The notes beneath the pieces are model-generated. The model searched no databases and was not told the origin of the DNA. It saw only the letters and a list, made by a program, of their open reading frames with translations. From the NCBI GenBank assembly GCA_030248215.1, contig JASANG010003752.1, positions 62,001-126,000 on the forward strand: a stretch of DNA of 64,000 nucleotides, in the 5' to 3' direction. The position numbers were made by a program, and so were the translations under genes. The DNA comes from Enoplolaimus lenunculus. Its lineage: Eukaryota; Nematoda; Enoplea; Enoplida; Thoracostomopsidae. Positions 46,801 through 58,200 of the stretch are shown piece by piece (the stretch's first letter is position 1; each line of letters opens with the position of its first letter).

Positions 46801-49019
46801 TCGAGCCCGAGGGGGCTCTCACGTCTTGTGGTGATTTAGTACTATGTATACGTGTTGCTATTGTTAAACACGGTGCGATATATACTATTTAACGTGTATA
46901 CACTGCGCTTACTTGTCTACAGGCAACTCAATGTGAGAAGGGGTTAATTATTGACATTTTCAGATACATAATTCACGTCATTCGTTCCGCTCAAAAAAGC
47001 CGCTCGCAACTGTCCACTCAACAAACATCAGAGCATAAAACGTCAAAAATGATGCTTACCGTAATCCTATTGTTTCTCATCTGCAACACCCCACCGCTGG
47101 TGTTAAATTTACTCGAAATCGCAATACCGCCGCAAAAACTTGAAACGTGTCAATGGTTCTTTATATTAATTGATATTTGTAACACTTTAGTGATTGGTAA
47201 TTCAGCATCGAATTTTATTATTTATTTAATATTTTCCGCCCGGTACCGATACATTGCACTTACTACTGTGCGACAAATCGCAAACTGTACATGGCACTGT
47301 TGGTTTTGGTATATTTGTTGCGGATGCAATTGTTGCGTGCGATGTTGCCCGGCGACTTTGCGCCGCAACGCTGACGATGGGCGTAATCAATTTCGAACCA
47401 GAAATACGTTTGGCCTAAAATTAATCGTCAACAACAATCATTTGTCATCGTCGTCGGCACTGTTTTCACGGCCGACTCATGGTGGCTTAAATACTGTCGG
47501 AACCACAATTCATCAAAGAACGAGCGAAACTACAGCTGCAAACGCGGGACCAACGGCGATGCTTGAAGTTCGAACGAAAGTTGATGATTATTGTGACAAT
47601 AATTTTCCATCAGGAACACGGGGTCAGACGAACCAACAGAATGATGATATTTCGCCTTGTGATACTCCATGTCAAAGACCTTTACTGCAAATAGCCAACA
47701 AATCAGAAAATGTTCACGCTTACAGCCATCACGTTCTGTGCCGTCCAAATTTTATAGTAAAACACCTGAATCATAGTGTAAATCACTCAGCAAATGCGGT
47801 GAAATATTCGTGTGAAAATCAATATTCAAACTCTCAACAAACTTCACAGCAAACGCCACTGAAAGCTTGCAGTGTTCGAATAAATCCAACCAGGGATCGT
47901 CGTAAACAATCTCAGGGATCGTTCGATGGGCATGACAAGCTACACACGAGTTCAACTATTCCTAATCTGCTGGTAACATCGTCAGACTTACACATCCCGC
48001 ACCTCAGTCCAGGCGTTGAACACACATTTTCAACTGCTTCACGCTCGAGACGAAACGTTTCTCAAAAATTTTCGCTAAATCAAACTTTAAAACGACTTTG
48101 TGGATCTCCAAACAAAATTACTGGTGATCATAAGAATTCTGGTCAAAAGACATCAAAAACTTGCTCATACACCGACAACGATGGTGCTGACCCACAAGCG
48201 AGTGCTTCGTTGATAACAGGTCAATCAATCCCGTCTCTATGTGAGTTACCTGTTAATTTTCAAGCTGATAACCTTATTTCACCTCCAGGTAATGAGCGAA
48301 GGGAAGACTCAGAACAGATACAGAACACATCGAAATCGTACTCTTCGAACCCCAAACTACCTATACTTAAACAATCAACGAATGCTTCTAGCGATTCACA
48401 GGATATTATATTCTGTAATTTCGGAACTAATTCCAAAGTAACTGATTTGGGCCTTGTACAGCCGGGTAATATTCAAAATATACCTACCGGAAGTTCAGAT
48501 ATAGTGTTGTCGACCGGAACAAGTTCCACATCACGTTTATTTGATGCCAATAATACAACAAAGGCAACTGAACCAAGTCAACATCGCAATGGCGAACAGT
48601 TGCCATCAGCTGAGCCTAAATCGACTAGCTATGTCATTCACAATCATTCTAATAATAGTTTTAGCCGAAACAGCTTAGTCGATTATCAAGCTGACTGTGA
48701 TCTGCGGATGAATAATAACGAGAAAAGAAACAGCTGTGATGTCTGTGAAAAATTTGAATCGAACCCCACATTTCAGAATACAGCACCCACAAAAGCTGCT
48801 AGTAAACGTCTGTTTTATGGCCAGGCCGGAGAAATTTTGCACGGTAATGGGTCAAAACAACAACTCGAAATAGAAAAAGAAGACGAAAAACAACAAACTG
48901 ATGATGATGATGATGATGATGACGATGACGCTGATGACGATGATGATGACGATAGCAATGAAATATTCATTTTCAGTAACCGAAATGTAACGGTGCATCG
49001 ATTATTGACTGAAATTTAA
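43808..49019 (+). CDS. FMRFamide-receptor-like neuropeptide GPCR
   Basis: Exons 43808-43915, 44968-45662 and 46964-49019 join in phase to 952 residues with GT-AG introns. This is a class A receptor of the FMRFamide/DMSR-like group. The extracellular N-terminus has sequons N11TS and N19VS. TM1 has GN at 55-56, TM2 LSICD with D83, and TM3 ends ITAERFIAV (ERF in place of DRY). The extracellular-loop-2/TM5 block is NADYNLIYCHWFYLILLF...VVMNG. TM6 is LFLICNTPPLVLNLLE and TM7 IGNSASNFIIY (NSxxNFxIY in place of NPxxY), all typical of FMRFamide receptors. The tail is about 600 residues. It starts with nine Cys in about 21 residues (possible palmitoylation), is Ser/Thr/Asn-rich, has an Asp run near the end, and finishes in LTEI, a class I PDZ-ligand pattern. 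An AATAAA lies 138 bp downstream. The ligand cannot be predicted. Confidence 0.92.
44367..44608. mobile_element. TTAGGC-carrying MITE in GPCR intron 1
   Basis: Left GGACAATGTAAAGAACAGGA; right end in reverse complement GGCCCATGTAAGGATCAGGG then GCGGAACG. The interior has two CCTAAG arrays. Flanks TAGTCAAA and TGATCAAA fit an 8-bp duplication with two changes. Confidence 0.75.
44731..44890. mobile_element. TTAGGC-carrying MITE in GPCR intron 1, second copy
   Basis: Left GGTCCATGTAAAGATCAGGG; right GTTGTTTTACATTGGCC. Flanks share ATGATTC on both sides. Inside, GGTTTAGGCTTAGGCTTAGG. It lies some 80 bp before the exon 2 acceptor of the GPCR. Confidence 0.75.
45752..46000. mobile_element. TA-flanked MITE in GPCR intron 2
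   Basis: Left CACTGCAAAAAATGATGAGT; right ACTCACCATTTTCTGCAGTG; TA on both sides (45750-45751, 46001-46002). The inside is a set of GAGTCAAATTCGACTC palindromes. Same family as 30997-31193. Confidence 0.88.
46508..46674. mobile_element. MITE, GCCCGTAGCCAGC family, in GPCR intron 2
   Basis: Left GGCCCGTAGCCAGCCCACCT; right CCTTATCTACGGGCCC. Core TTTTTCCAGTGGTGGCTGAG. It sits directly beside the TTAA element that follows. Confidence 0.75.
46681..46943 (-). mobile_element. TTAA-flanked piggyBac-like MITE with tRNA-like core, long copy
   Basis: Bounded by TTAA at 46677-46680 and 46944-46947. Inverted ends CCCTTTCTCACAT and ATGTGAGAAGGGG. The minus strand carries the tRNA-like core near 46730-46800: A box TATAGCCGAGTGGTG, B box GAGTTCGAATCC. 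The right end lies about 20 bp before the exon 3 acceptor of the GPCR. Confidence 0.85.
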
Positions 49020-49156
49020 ATTCGTACACACAAAAACTTCAGGAACCTATCTCATGATGCTATGGCTGATCAGGGGTGTATACAAGCGAGAACTGGAGTT
49101 TTTTTCCAACGAAATTTGTTGAAAGGTTTGAATTGTATTTTTAGAAGCTTTATAGC

Positions 49157-49162
49157 AATAAA
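49157..49162 (+). promoter_or_regulatory. AATAAA poly(A) signal of the GPCR
   Basis: AATAAA 138 bp after the stop codon, followed by AGATAAAC. It is the first canonical signal downstream. Confidence 0.6.
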
Positions 49163-50346
49163 AGATAAACAGATCTAAAAAATTTCTCGCCCGTTAAATC
49201 TTAAACCAAAATTGCAGCGAAAAAGTTTCAGTGTGCTGCACACTAGAGGGAAAATCGAATTAAAGTAACATGGGCCTAAATTGTTAATATTTGGTTTAAA
49301 TTTCGTATTTTATTTAAAAACAAGTTGTTTTCTGCGCAAAATGAGTTTTACGACACTCTGAAGCCAAAAAAGCTTCAGTTTCCTGGACACTAAAGGGTTT
49401 TGGTTTCATTAGCCAGCACACTGAAGGCTTCATCATTATTTAGCCGTGAATGAAATAAAGGGGATTGTTTATCTTAGTTTGTCATTTTCGTCATTTACAC
49501 GCCGATGATAGAACGAAATTTTATTGCACAAATTTTTATAATAGCGGCCCCTCACGTTTTGAAATTTTACATAATTTTCGTGCGGATTCCACCTATTTCC
49601 CTATTGCTTAATACGCACATGTTGCAGGAGAAATTCACATTTAATTGCAGCTAAACAGAGTGAATGATAGCTCTGGCGTTAGTAGAAATATTTTGAACGG
49701 GTATGACTTTCTTTCGTTCAATTTTATATTGCGTTATCCAAAATTGTTCATATTTTGGTTTATATTTCGTATTTTAAATAAAAACAAGTTGCCTTCTGCA
49801 CAAAATCAGTTTTACAAGACATTAAAGCCAAAAACTCTCAAGTAACCTGCCTGGACACTAAAGCTATTTGGCTTCATTAGCCAGCACACATATGACTTCA
49901 TCATTACGTAACCGTGAAATGAGTGGACCGATTTATCTTTGTTTCTCATTTCTGTCATTTACAAGTCGACGATGGAAGGAACTTTTTACTAGAGAAATGT
50001 TTTGTATAATAGGAATCCTTACCTTTTGAAAAGTTTAGAAAATGTGCATGCGGATTGCCCCTGTACCCCGATGCTTACGCCCCTACTGTTCGAGAAATTC
50101 ACCTTTAATTGCAGTTAACAGAGTTTGTGATATCACTTGGGCGTTAGTAGAAAATTATTTCGAGGGCGGACGACTTTGCATAATACATCTTAGCGTTTTG
50201 GAACATGATGATAGAAGGAATTTTTTATTGCTGATATGGTTATAAAGGAGAACCCGTGCCGTTCCAGAACTTTACACAAAAATACACGGCGCACAAAAGT
50301 GTTTAAAAATTCGGATGAAAATTGACATTTTACATATAACGCATGG

Positions 50347-50622
50347 TGCAACCGGTGATGAAAAATACCGGAGCCGGAGGTTAAACGAAACTTGACGTTT
50401 GGTTTACGTTAGTTTACTTCGAAATTTCGCAAATTCTTAGCTGAAAATTGCGACAAAAGTAAAACAAAACGCGCTAAACAGATAAATTTTCCAAAATTAT
50501 GCAAAATTTAACTGCAAAAATTGCCGAAACCTCCTGAATAAATTCTACTGGAGGACGACCCGTAGCTGGAGGCCGGTTTTCTGTCTGTAGAGCCGAAGCC
50601 AGAGGCACACCGGTTGTACCCT
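50347..50622. mobile_element. Candidate CAGG/GGTGCAACCGG MITE
   Basis: Left GGTGCAACCGGTGATG; right end in reverse complement CAGGGTACAACCGGTGTGCC. CCGGAG motifs lie inside. The ends match those of 2100-2498. Confidence 0.5.
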
Positions 50623-51572
50623 GAAATAAACGCACATGCATCATTGTAAAAAATTTGTGATATTACATGTCATTTCTGAGCAGAAAACTACATAGAATTT
50701 CAGTATTTCAATAAATGAATGCAAACACCAATACCCAGTTTACAGCCTCCAAACATCATTTGCAATTAATGTTCAGAACAACCTTTAAAGTTGTACTTTG
50801 TTCGTTTTCACTTATGCAATCACAGAACATTTCACAACTTTGAACGAGTTTCTCAGCATTTTTTATTCGTGCCATTTACACTTGCGAAACTGCCATACTG
50901 CAAATCAAAAAGCGAAATTGTGCTGGGATTGAAACAGCTTGAACAGACGCATTCCTCCAAACTATGACTTCATTAATGAGACAGAATTTCAACGTTCGCC
51001 TTATATCATAAAGCAACAGAATATTGCGTAGAAAGTTGTCAAAACCTAATGTAGCAAACGATCACCCCTAAAAGTTAAAACGAATGGAATACGACTGGTC
51101 GAGACGCCTAGAAATTAACACAGGCGGGCAATAGTCAGGTAAATGCTTAGCTAGTGTCAAGGGTTGCAGAAACAACTTTGCTGTCACTTCGGAACTTCAG
51201 ACGTTTTAACTAAGCAGCTTGAGAAACAGGCTTACAAATCGTGGCTTGATTAAGTGGACTGTATGTGCCGGCCGTATGCTGTCAGTCGGCAAACATACTA
51301 TATAATGTGATTGCGTATATTGCATATGCACAAGGGCAAGATGTCTCACTTTCTTCCATGTACATAAACCACATTTTGAAATTGTTCCTGTCGGCATTCA
51401 AAATAAGACGAAACACTTGCGCAAGTCGTCATTGTGACATGCGGATGCATGGACCTTAAACTACTTAAATTATCACAGTCATATATATGTAATAAATACA
51501 ATTAAAGATGTTTTAATCTCGAACTCTGAGTAACAAGTCTAGCACACGTATATTGCTTTGGTATATATTGAA

Positions 51573-52756
51573 ATGATGACAGAACATAATTGTCCGATGT
51601 GCATTAATCGAAACTTTGATATTCACAAGAAACAAACGCTTTCAAAGCTTGATCGCAGTCGTAAAGGATCAATTGATTCCAAAATTATTGACTTGGTTGA
51701 CGAGATCAACAGGAATTCGAATTTTGCTACTACAAGTTCTTGTTCAGGTTTGTTATATATGTCACAGCCACGACACTAATTCAGCCATATTGTCAATATA
51801 GCTAGCCACAGCTTCCATTTCCACAGTGGTTAGCCACCGTACCAACGGCGCCTGATTGGTTTATCAGTTGGAAAGTGAAAACGTTTCTTACTGCAGCACG
51901 TAGTAAATCGGGCCTTTCAAAAACACTAAGAAATCGATCACTGCCTGATATAGTATTCTGTTCTTTAGCTATGAAGCATGCTATGCAAAGTGGACAGATA
52001 ACGTTCCTTAGGAATTTAGTTCACTTTTTTTATCCAATCGGAGCCATTTTTAATACCGTTGCCGTCGCTAGCTATATTGACTGTATGATTTTTCACCAGT
52101 GAGCAGAAACAGACTGAGATTATGGCTGTCGGGCACAGTAGTTGGTGTATGGGTAGCGAGCGCTGTTTGTTTGCTGGCACTTGCATTTCTGAATCTTACT
52201 AGTAGATTCGGTATTGGTTTCGTTTCTTTCAGGCCGCGTTATGTTGTTTTCGTCATCGAAAAATAGTGCCAAAAAGAATTGTAAATGGTTGTGGACATCG
52301 CATGATTATCTTACTACATCTGAACACCTAATTGATGCAGTGAAATCTAGTTACAAAATGGGAGATGTCGGTGAAATTAGTGATTTAACGTTAAAGTTTG
52401 AGCCAATAATTTTACATGTTTCGTGCCGAAACTTAAATGCAGCGAAGAGACTTCAAGCCGCTGCAAATCAGTGTGGTCTTCGAAACTCAGGACTTACATT
52501 TGGGACAAGTGGTCGCATAACGCTTGCTGTTAGATCAACTATTAGTTTGGAAATCCCAATCGTTATCAATGGAAGTTTATTAGTAAATGACAATTATATT
52601 AGATTGCTCGCTGGCATTGTGGATGAAAAATTTCGACTGAATGACATTTTAATTAAAAAGTTTATGAATGAATTTCGAACGCGATTTAGGTTAGATATTA
52701 TGGCAGCAAAAGATGTCGCGCTGACGCAAAATGATTCCGAGACAAATTTTGATTGA
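51573..52756 (+). CDS. TYW3: tRNA wybutosine-synthesizing protein 3
   Basis: Exons 51573-51747 and 52233-52756 join in phase 1 (GT-AG) to 232 residues; the human protein is 259. TYW3 is the SAM-dependent methyltransferase that N4-methylates the tricyclic intermediate at G37 of cytosolic tRNA-Phe during wybutosine synthesis. Family signatures in order: LSKLDRSRKGSID (23-35), FATTSSCSGR spanning the splice (51-60), DLTLKFEPIILHVSCR (mid), AANQCGLRNSGLTFGTSGR, then ITLAVRSTISLEIPI. The whole conserved domain is present and no key motif is missing. Two ATGs stand together at 51573 and 51576. I took the first; a third Met at codon 9 is also possible. An AATAAA lies at 53256. The 485-bp intron holds no recognisable feature. 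Confidence 0.96.
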
Positions 52757-53255
52757 ACTGGAAAGTGAGAGTAATTTGTAATAGAGGTAAATCAATTGTT
52801 AATTTGTTGTTTCCTGACGATTGGTTATCCGACTCCGGCTCAGGCTTGAGCCAGCTCAACATGCTAGATGTTTAGATGGTGCATTTTACAAACGGAGCTA
52901 GCAACATTTGTGCGAGGGGAAATTTTTCTAGATAAGACTGAACCCTCTCTGGTCACGTATAGGTTTCTAAAAACTATATATGTGTTTTCACTAGGTGCGA
53001 ACAGTTTAACAGATTGCAACTGGTCAGTAAATTAAGTTTCATTAAGTTTTGTTCCTTAAGTATCTATTTAATATTAGGCTTTTCTCATTTGGGTTTTGAA
53101 CAAAACCAATGCAGTGTACATACGTAAGATGAGTTTAAGCACACGGAAAGCTCGTAGTGTGAAATAGAAGCTTAAATGATTCATTCACCTAAAGATGTTT
53201 GCTTTACTGTACATTTAAAGTTGATTTTGCGCTTGTCATATATGTTGTTTTCAGC

Positions 53256-53261
53256 AATAAA
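53256..53261 (+). promoter_or_regulatory. AATAAA poly(A) signal of TYW3
   Basis: AATAAA 500 bp after the TYW3 stop, followed by a T-rich stretch. It is the best downstream candidate, though rather distant. Confidence 0.45.
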
Positions 53262-53779
53262 TTTTGTATTCTTTTGTTTTTCGGTGTATCAGAGCTTATG
53301 ATCATCGGACAGAGGTTGGTAGGCTAGCAAAATGTGTCGTAAGTTAGTTTATTTCGGTTGTGAATGAAGACTAACGAAATCACAGCCCGTTATATAGCTG
53401 AGCGCCGCATTAATAGTATGCCGTATTCATAGGTCTTAGGGTCAGATATGCGCGGTCTCGGTTTTTAACCGAGACCGGTACCTGCCTATCGAGATCGGTC
53501 AAGAAAATGTCTCGGTCTCGATCAATTCTTGGCGATCACAAAAATTAAAATTTTCAAAATAATTTACTTCTAATGCATTTTTCCTAGTTTTTGTGTTTTT
53601 CATAGTTGTTTTTAGTTTTTCCAGAATATCTGCTAGTAATTATTGCGTAGTTATGAAATTTGATGTTTTATTTGTCAGCCATCACTTCAACAATGCAGTC
53701 GTACATTTGCTAAGTCCTCGACGTCTGGTATTTGGTTCCAGACCAACGAGACTAAAAACCGAGTCTGAAGCCTGCCAAG

Positions 53780-53960
53780 TACTGAGATTGAGACCTGCCA
53801 AATACCGAGACTGAGATTTGCCAAATACCGAGACTGAGACCTGCCAAATACCGAGACTGAGACCTGCCAAATACCGAGACTGAGACGTGCCAAGTACCGA
53901 GACTGAGATCTACTAAATACCGAGACGGAGACCTGTTAAGTGCTGCAGACCTACCAAATA
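53780..53960. repeat. Minisatellite, ~23-bp unit
   Basis: About seven to eight units of the type GAGACCTGCCAAATACCGAGACT with substitutions. The surrounding CGGTCTCGG/CCGAGACC motifs suggest it grew inside a transposon related to 58158-58582, which carries the same ACCGAGA vocabulary. Open frames across it (SLGIWQVSVSVFG) are artefacts. Confidence 0.85.
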
Positions 53961-54513
53961 CCGCGACCGAGGCTTGTATCCACGCTCAGAGGGTGCAACC
54001 AGAATTCCGATTCCGATTATAATTCCAATTCAACACGAGTTCCGGGTGACGGACGGCGCCGTACGACAAAACTTATAACACCACTGTAAGTCTAAGGTTA
54101 AGTTTGCGGAAAAAATAATACTAAGCCTATACAAAGTCTAGTGTAAAGCTCAAGCTTACTCTGTTGCAGTCCCATGGAGAAACCTTCAACTTCTCAGCTA
54201 TACAATGGGGGAAAGCAATTTACTACGGATACTAGTAAGAATGGTTGAATTGAATAGAAATTACGCGATGTGTGGTTTGATCAAATTTCAAAACCTTGAA
54301 GGTGCAAGTATGGTGTTTGATTCAAGGAGTTTAATTATAAGATGTGCGCAACTTCTCGCTCAACGAGTACCTTTTAATGGTCTATGTACTGCAGGCTTCC
54401 TGCATTGAAAATATGCAACGGCGGCGGAATAGCGTGGAGTATTGGTATGACGACACTTATCACTGCAGTCAAGGCAGAATCGAATGTTTTCCGCCTGTTT
54501 TAATGCATATATT

Positions 54514-54672
54514 GGCCAATGTTACTTTAAGGGGCGTAACAGTAGATTAAGCGTTTTCCTAAGCGTAAGCGGTGCAAAAATGTTTGCCTAAGCCTAAACA
54601 AAAGCATGTAATCAAATCTACTCTTTTGTGGGCCTACCAGAAACCTGGACGCCCCTTAAAGTAACATAGGCC
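54514..54672. mobile_element. hAT-like MITE carrying TTAGGC-type repeats, exact 8-bp duplication
   Basis: Left GGCCAATGTTACTTTAAGGG then GCGT; right end in reverse complement GGCCTATGTTACTTTAAGGG then GCGT: about 24 bp with one mismatch. Exact flanking CATATATT at 54506-54513 and 54673-54680. The middle has CCTAAGCG and GCCTAAGCCTAAAC. Confidence 0.92.
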
Positions 54673-55246
54673 CATATATTTATAGAATTTAACCGAAGTT
54701 TTAAACCTTGAGATTTGTCTATGGACCGTGGAATTTTTCCCCCAACTCATCGGTCGCCCTGCGCCTGGCTCAACGTCAAACTCGCGTCATGATAGAACAG
54801 AGACTATGGTTTGAATTTCTGTCTTGTTAACTTTTCAATCGCCTGTAGGATATAAGTATTGTGCATTTATTGTAATATAGCATTCCTGTTGAAGTACATC
54901 TTACACTTTTTTAGTTCACCGACGACAGGCATTGAATTTTTTGAGACACTTATTTGCAAAAGTTATGGAATTTCAAATGGTTTTTAATATTTTTATGCGA
55001 TTGAGCCGGTGCGGAGCTGGACCTCTATCTGTTAACGCCCATTATGATTAATGTTATTTAATCCTATGCATAAGTCTATATGTCTCCGAGTGAGCTTGCA
55101 TCTGTAAGTGTCATGGGTCATATATTAATATTTAGGTCTTTCAATGTATAGGTATTAGTTAAATATCCGCTTTGAAATACTGTTCGAAATGTGTTGATAT
55201 TTGTTGTTTACGATACGAAACTACTGCAATCTCAGCGTTGTAAACA

Positions 55247-58200
55247 ATGGTTCGTTTGTACAGATTGATTCACTGTCATACTCCACTGCCACGTTGCTTA
55301 GGTAACTGCTATGCTTGGGTAAACACAATTCCGGTCATGTATATAGAACATGATCGTGACAGTCATAGGCCTTTAAGCGTTCGCTTAGACTCAGAGTCGT
55401 ACTCAGGCTATGGTTTTAGGCATTGCGGATCGAAGCAGGCCGACCCAAGCCTTGGCCTCTCGGCCTGAATCAACACTAAAATTTGTGTAAAGTTATACCG
55501 GAATCGGAACAGTAAATTTAGACCGGAGTTGGCAAGTTAAATTTTGTGACTGTAAGAATAATTTGTATGGACAAATCTAATGTTGATTTAGGGTGTGTGC
55601 TGGGTTGCAACAATTTTTAAAAAGGTCGCATGAACAAATTGGCGATGATTTTTGGTTCTGTAACGCTAAACTGCAATCAATTATTGATAAGTTAACTCAT
55701 CGAAAGCAATTTAATAGATAAATAATACAGAATTTGTCATTGTTTATTTTTTCAGGTCGATGTTTTTCGACGGCGACTGTGTTTTGTTCTGCAACGGCAC
55801 CATTCGTAAATAACGAACCTGTGCAATCAAAACCTCCCTTGCTACCGTCAAGCGAATATCAAAGGCGTGTTTCAGAAGGCATTTTACAGCACGACGAATA
55901 TCAAATTCAACTTTTAGAACACTTTGATCGACTTTTTCACGAACTTAAAACATATCATCCGTCCAAATTTAGCGAGTCTAATGTACGAAAGGTGAGTTTA
56001 GTTCACTGCTTGTATTTTCGAATGGTTATGCAACCTATTACCAGTTGGCGATGTTTTTCAAACAAACGAACTACGGTATTTATCACTCATAATTTCTCTT
56101 AGCGTTTGAATATAGGCGTCGCATGAATATTTGGAACACATATTGTTTATTGGAGATATTTAATTAAGAATGCCGGCCAACAGACGTGCTTTAAAAGTTT
56201 TATTTATCAAGTACTGATTTTTCTGGGTAACTTCCATAACCCTTGTATTATCAGAAAACTCTGAGCGGGCCCCTTTTTAAGCTGGTAATGGTTGTTGCAG
56301 GTCTGGCGACTGTTTAGTGGACAGCGAGAACCAAAGATCAAACCCCCTCAAGGCATTTACCTCTATGGCAGCGTAGGTACAGACAGGTTGTTGGTTGAAA
56401 TTATTATTATTATTATAGTATCAGTAAATGTTGACTGGAATATCCGTAACGTTGCCTGTTAAGTTTGTATGTACGAATAAAAATACGCTGTGGTGTTTTG
56501 ATTGAAACCAGGTGTGCATCAGGTATTGCTATGATATTTTCCAAGCATTTGATGGAATTTTTGGTAAATAGTTTTCGTTAGAAAAATGAAATATGAAATT
56601 TGAAGAAGAAGATTTATGGTATAGTATGATTAGGACGCTACTGTGATATTAAATTTTTAAAATATGTTTTTAAACCTTTTTTACATTGTTGTCTTAGTTC
56701 AATGGACCTTAATTCGCGGATAGAAGTGTGTGTTATCGTGGTATCGCTTTGACACGCGACAATCACGATCACTCGATACTAAATTCTGTCTGAGAATAAT
56801 GTTGAATAGAACAATTTGAGTGTATTTTTCAGGCTGCGGCAAAACGCTATTAATGGACATGTTTTTTGATTGTTGTAGTCATGTGCGGCGTAAACAGCGC
56901 ATTCACTTTCATGAGTTTATGGGTCGTGTACATCATGGTATGTTGTGTAATACTGTTTAGATAGTTTTACTAGCTAAATACGATCAATTCGATAGTTGTA
57001 TCAGTATGCAGTTCCTCAGGGCGATTGTTGAGCTGGTGCGGTCAGATATCGAACTGGCTTAAACATCGACATCCGGCTCCAATACTCTAATTTTTGGAAA
57101 CTTTACTGTTAAACGTTTAATGTAACTCAGTACCAAATTGCAGTTTATGAGCAATTTTACAATAGTATCGCCATCACGGTGACCTTTGTATTGGAGGATG
57201 TGCTGCAACTGACTTTTTTGTATTTGGTCGCGTCCTGTTGTTGAAATATGTCAAATTTTAAACTAATGAAAGTTTTTCCAGAAAAGCTCGATGCTTTCAT
57301 TTTCGAAAGCGAAAATGAAAATTTTTTTATTAGTTTTGCTTTTTAGAGATTCACAGAGTGAAAATAAGCCTTCCACCTCGTGATCCATCAGTCAAGTCAT
57401 ACGATCCGATACCTCCAGTTGCTCAAAACATCGCCGAAAACGCGTGGCTATTGTGTTTTGATGAATTTCAGGTGTTTCAAGATTATTAATATTTTAAGTC
57501 AATTTAATGGAATTTGATTGCTTGCAGCTGAGACATTTGCTGAAAAACATTCGTTTTATGCTGGTTTTTAATAGGCTCGTGTTGGTAATTATTTATACAT
57601 GTTAGTTAGTGTAGACAAGTAATATTATTTTTCTGAAGTTTGGTTAAATGATGCTTGTCTTGGCATGGTTTGGCTTGGAATTTCGATGAGAGTTTAATTT
57701 GAATTTCTCACGCTAATTCCTATTCAAAAGTCCGTTGGCCAGCTGCAATTTGAAAATGCCTTATGAATTACAATGTTGGTCGCAATTTAGTTTTGCATGT
57801 AGTGCGCAACTACCGATGTAACAACGCTATGTCAACAAGATGCTATTTTCAATGTTTGTGTAGAATTTGGGGGATGCTTGTGAATTTTTATTGTGTGGTA
57901 AATTTGTGTATAAAAATAAATTGTATTTTGAATGTTCCAGGTCACAGATATAGCAGATGCAATGATATTAAAACGTTTGTTCACCGCGTTGTTCAATAAT
58001 CATGTCGTTGTTGTTGCTACTTCAAATCGACCCCCTGATGGTTAGTTTCGTGCAGCCTGGATGGTCACTTTTTGAACAATAGTATGCAACTTGGTATGTT
58101 CTATGTAGAGAGAAATGTACTAGCGTTGGTTGCGCGCCTCATTGGTGTATTTGTTCTCAGGGATGAGCGCTGTCGGTTAAAAACCGAGATTGAGCTTTCA

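Larger units (their letters stand above)
49020..51572. other. GPCR-TYW3 intergenic stretch
   Basis: This holds the GPCR 3' end and an imperfect direct duplication of about 530 bp. The first copy starts near 49280 and the second near 49730; both contain GTTCATATTTTGGTTTA-like, ACAAGTTG and GAAGCCAAAAAAGCTTCAG-like segments. A CAGG-type MITE candidate lies at 50347-50622. I see no gene. Confidence 0.55.
52757..55246. other. TYW3-AFG1L intergenic stretch
   Basis: This contains the TYW3 3' region, inverted GGTCTCGG/CCGAGACC motifs (53448-53525), a 23-bp minisatellite (about 53780-53960), a GTGACGGACGGCGCCGT fragment of the GTTGCRCTATAC family near 54042, a half TTAGGC-carrying element (54080-54180) and the hAT-like element 54514-54672. 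The frame at 54205-54408 is unrecognised. Confidence 0.6.

Noticed and set aside
53682-53893. Minus-strand frames repeating SLGIWQVSVSVFG
   Set aside because: Translation of the 23-bp minisatellite.
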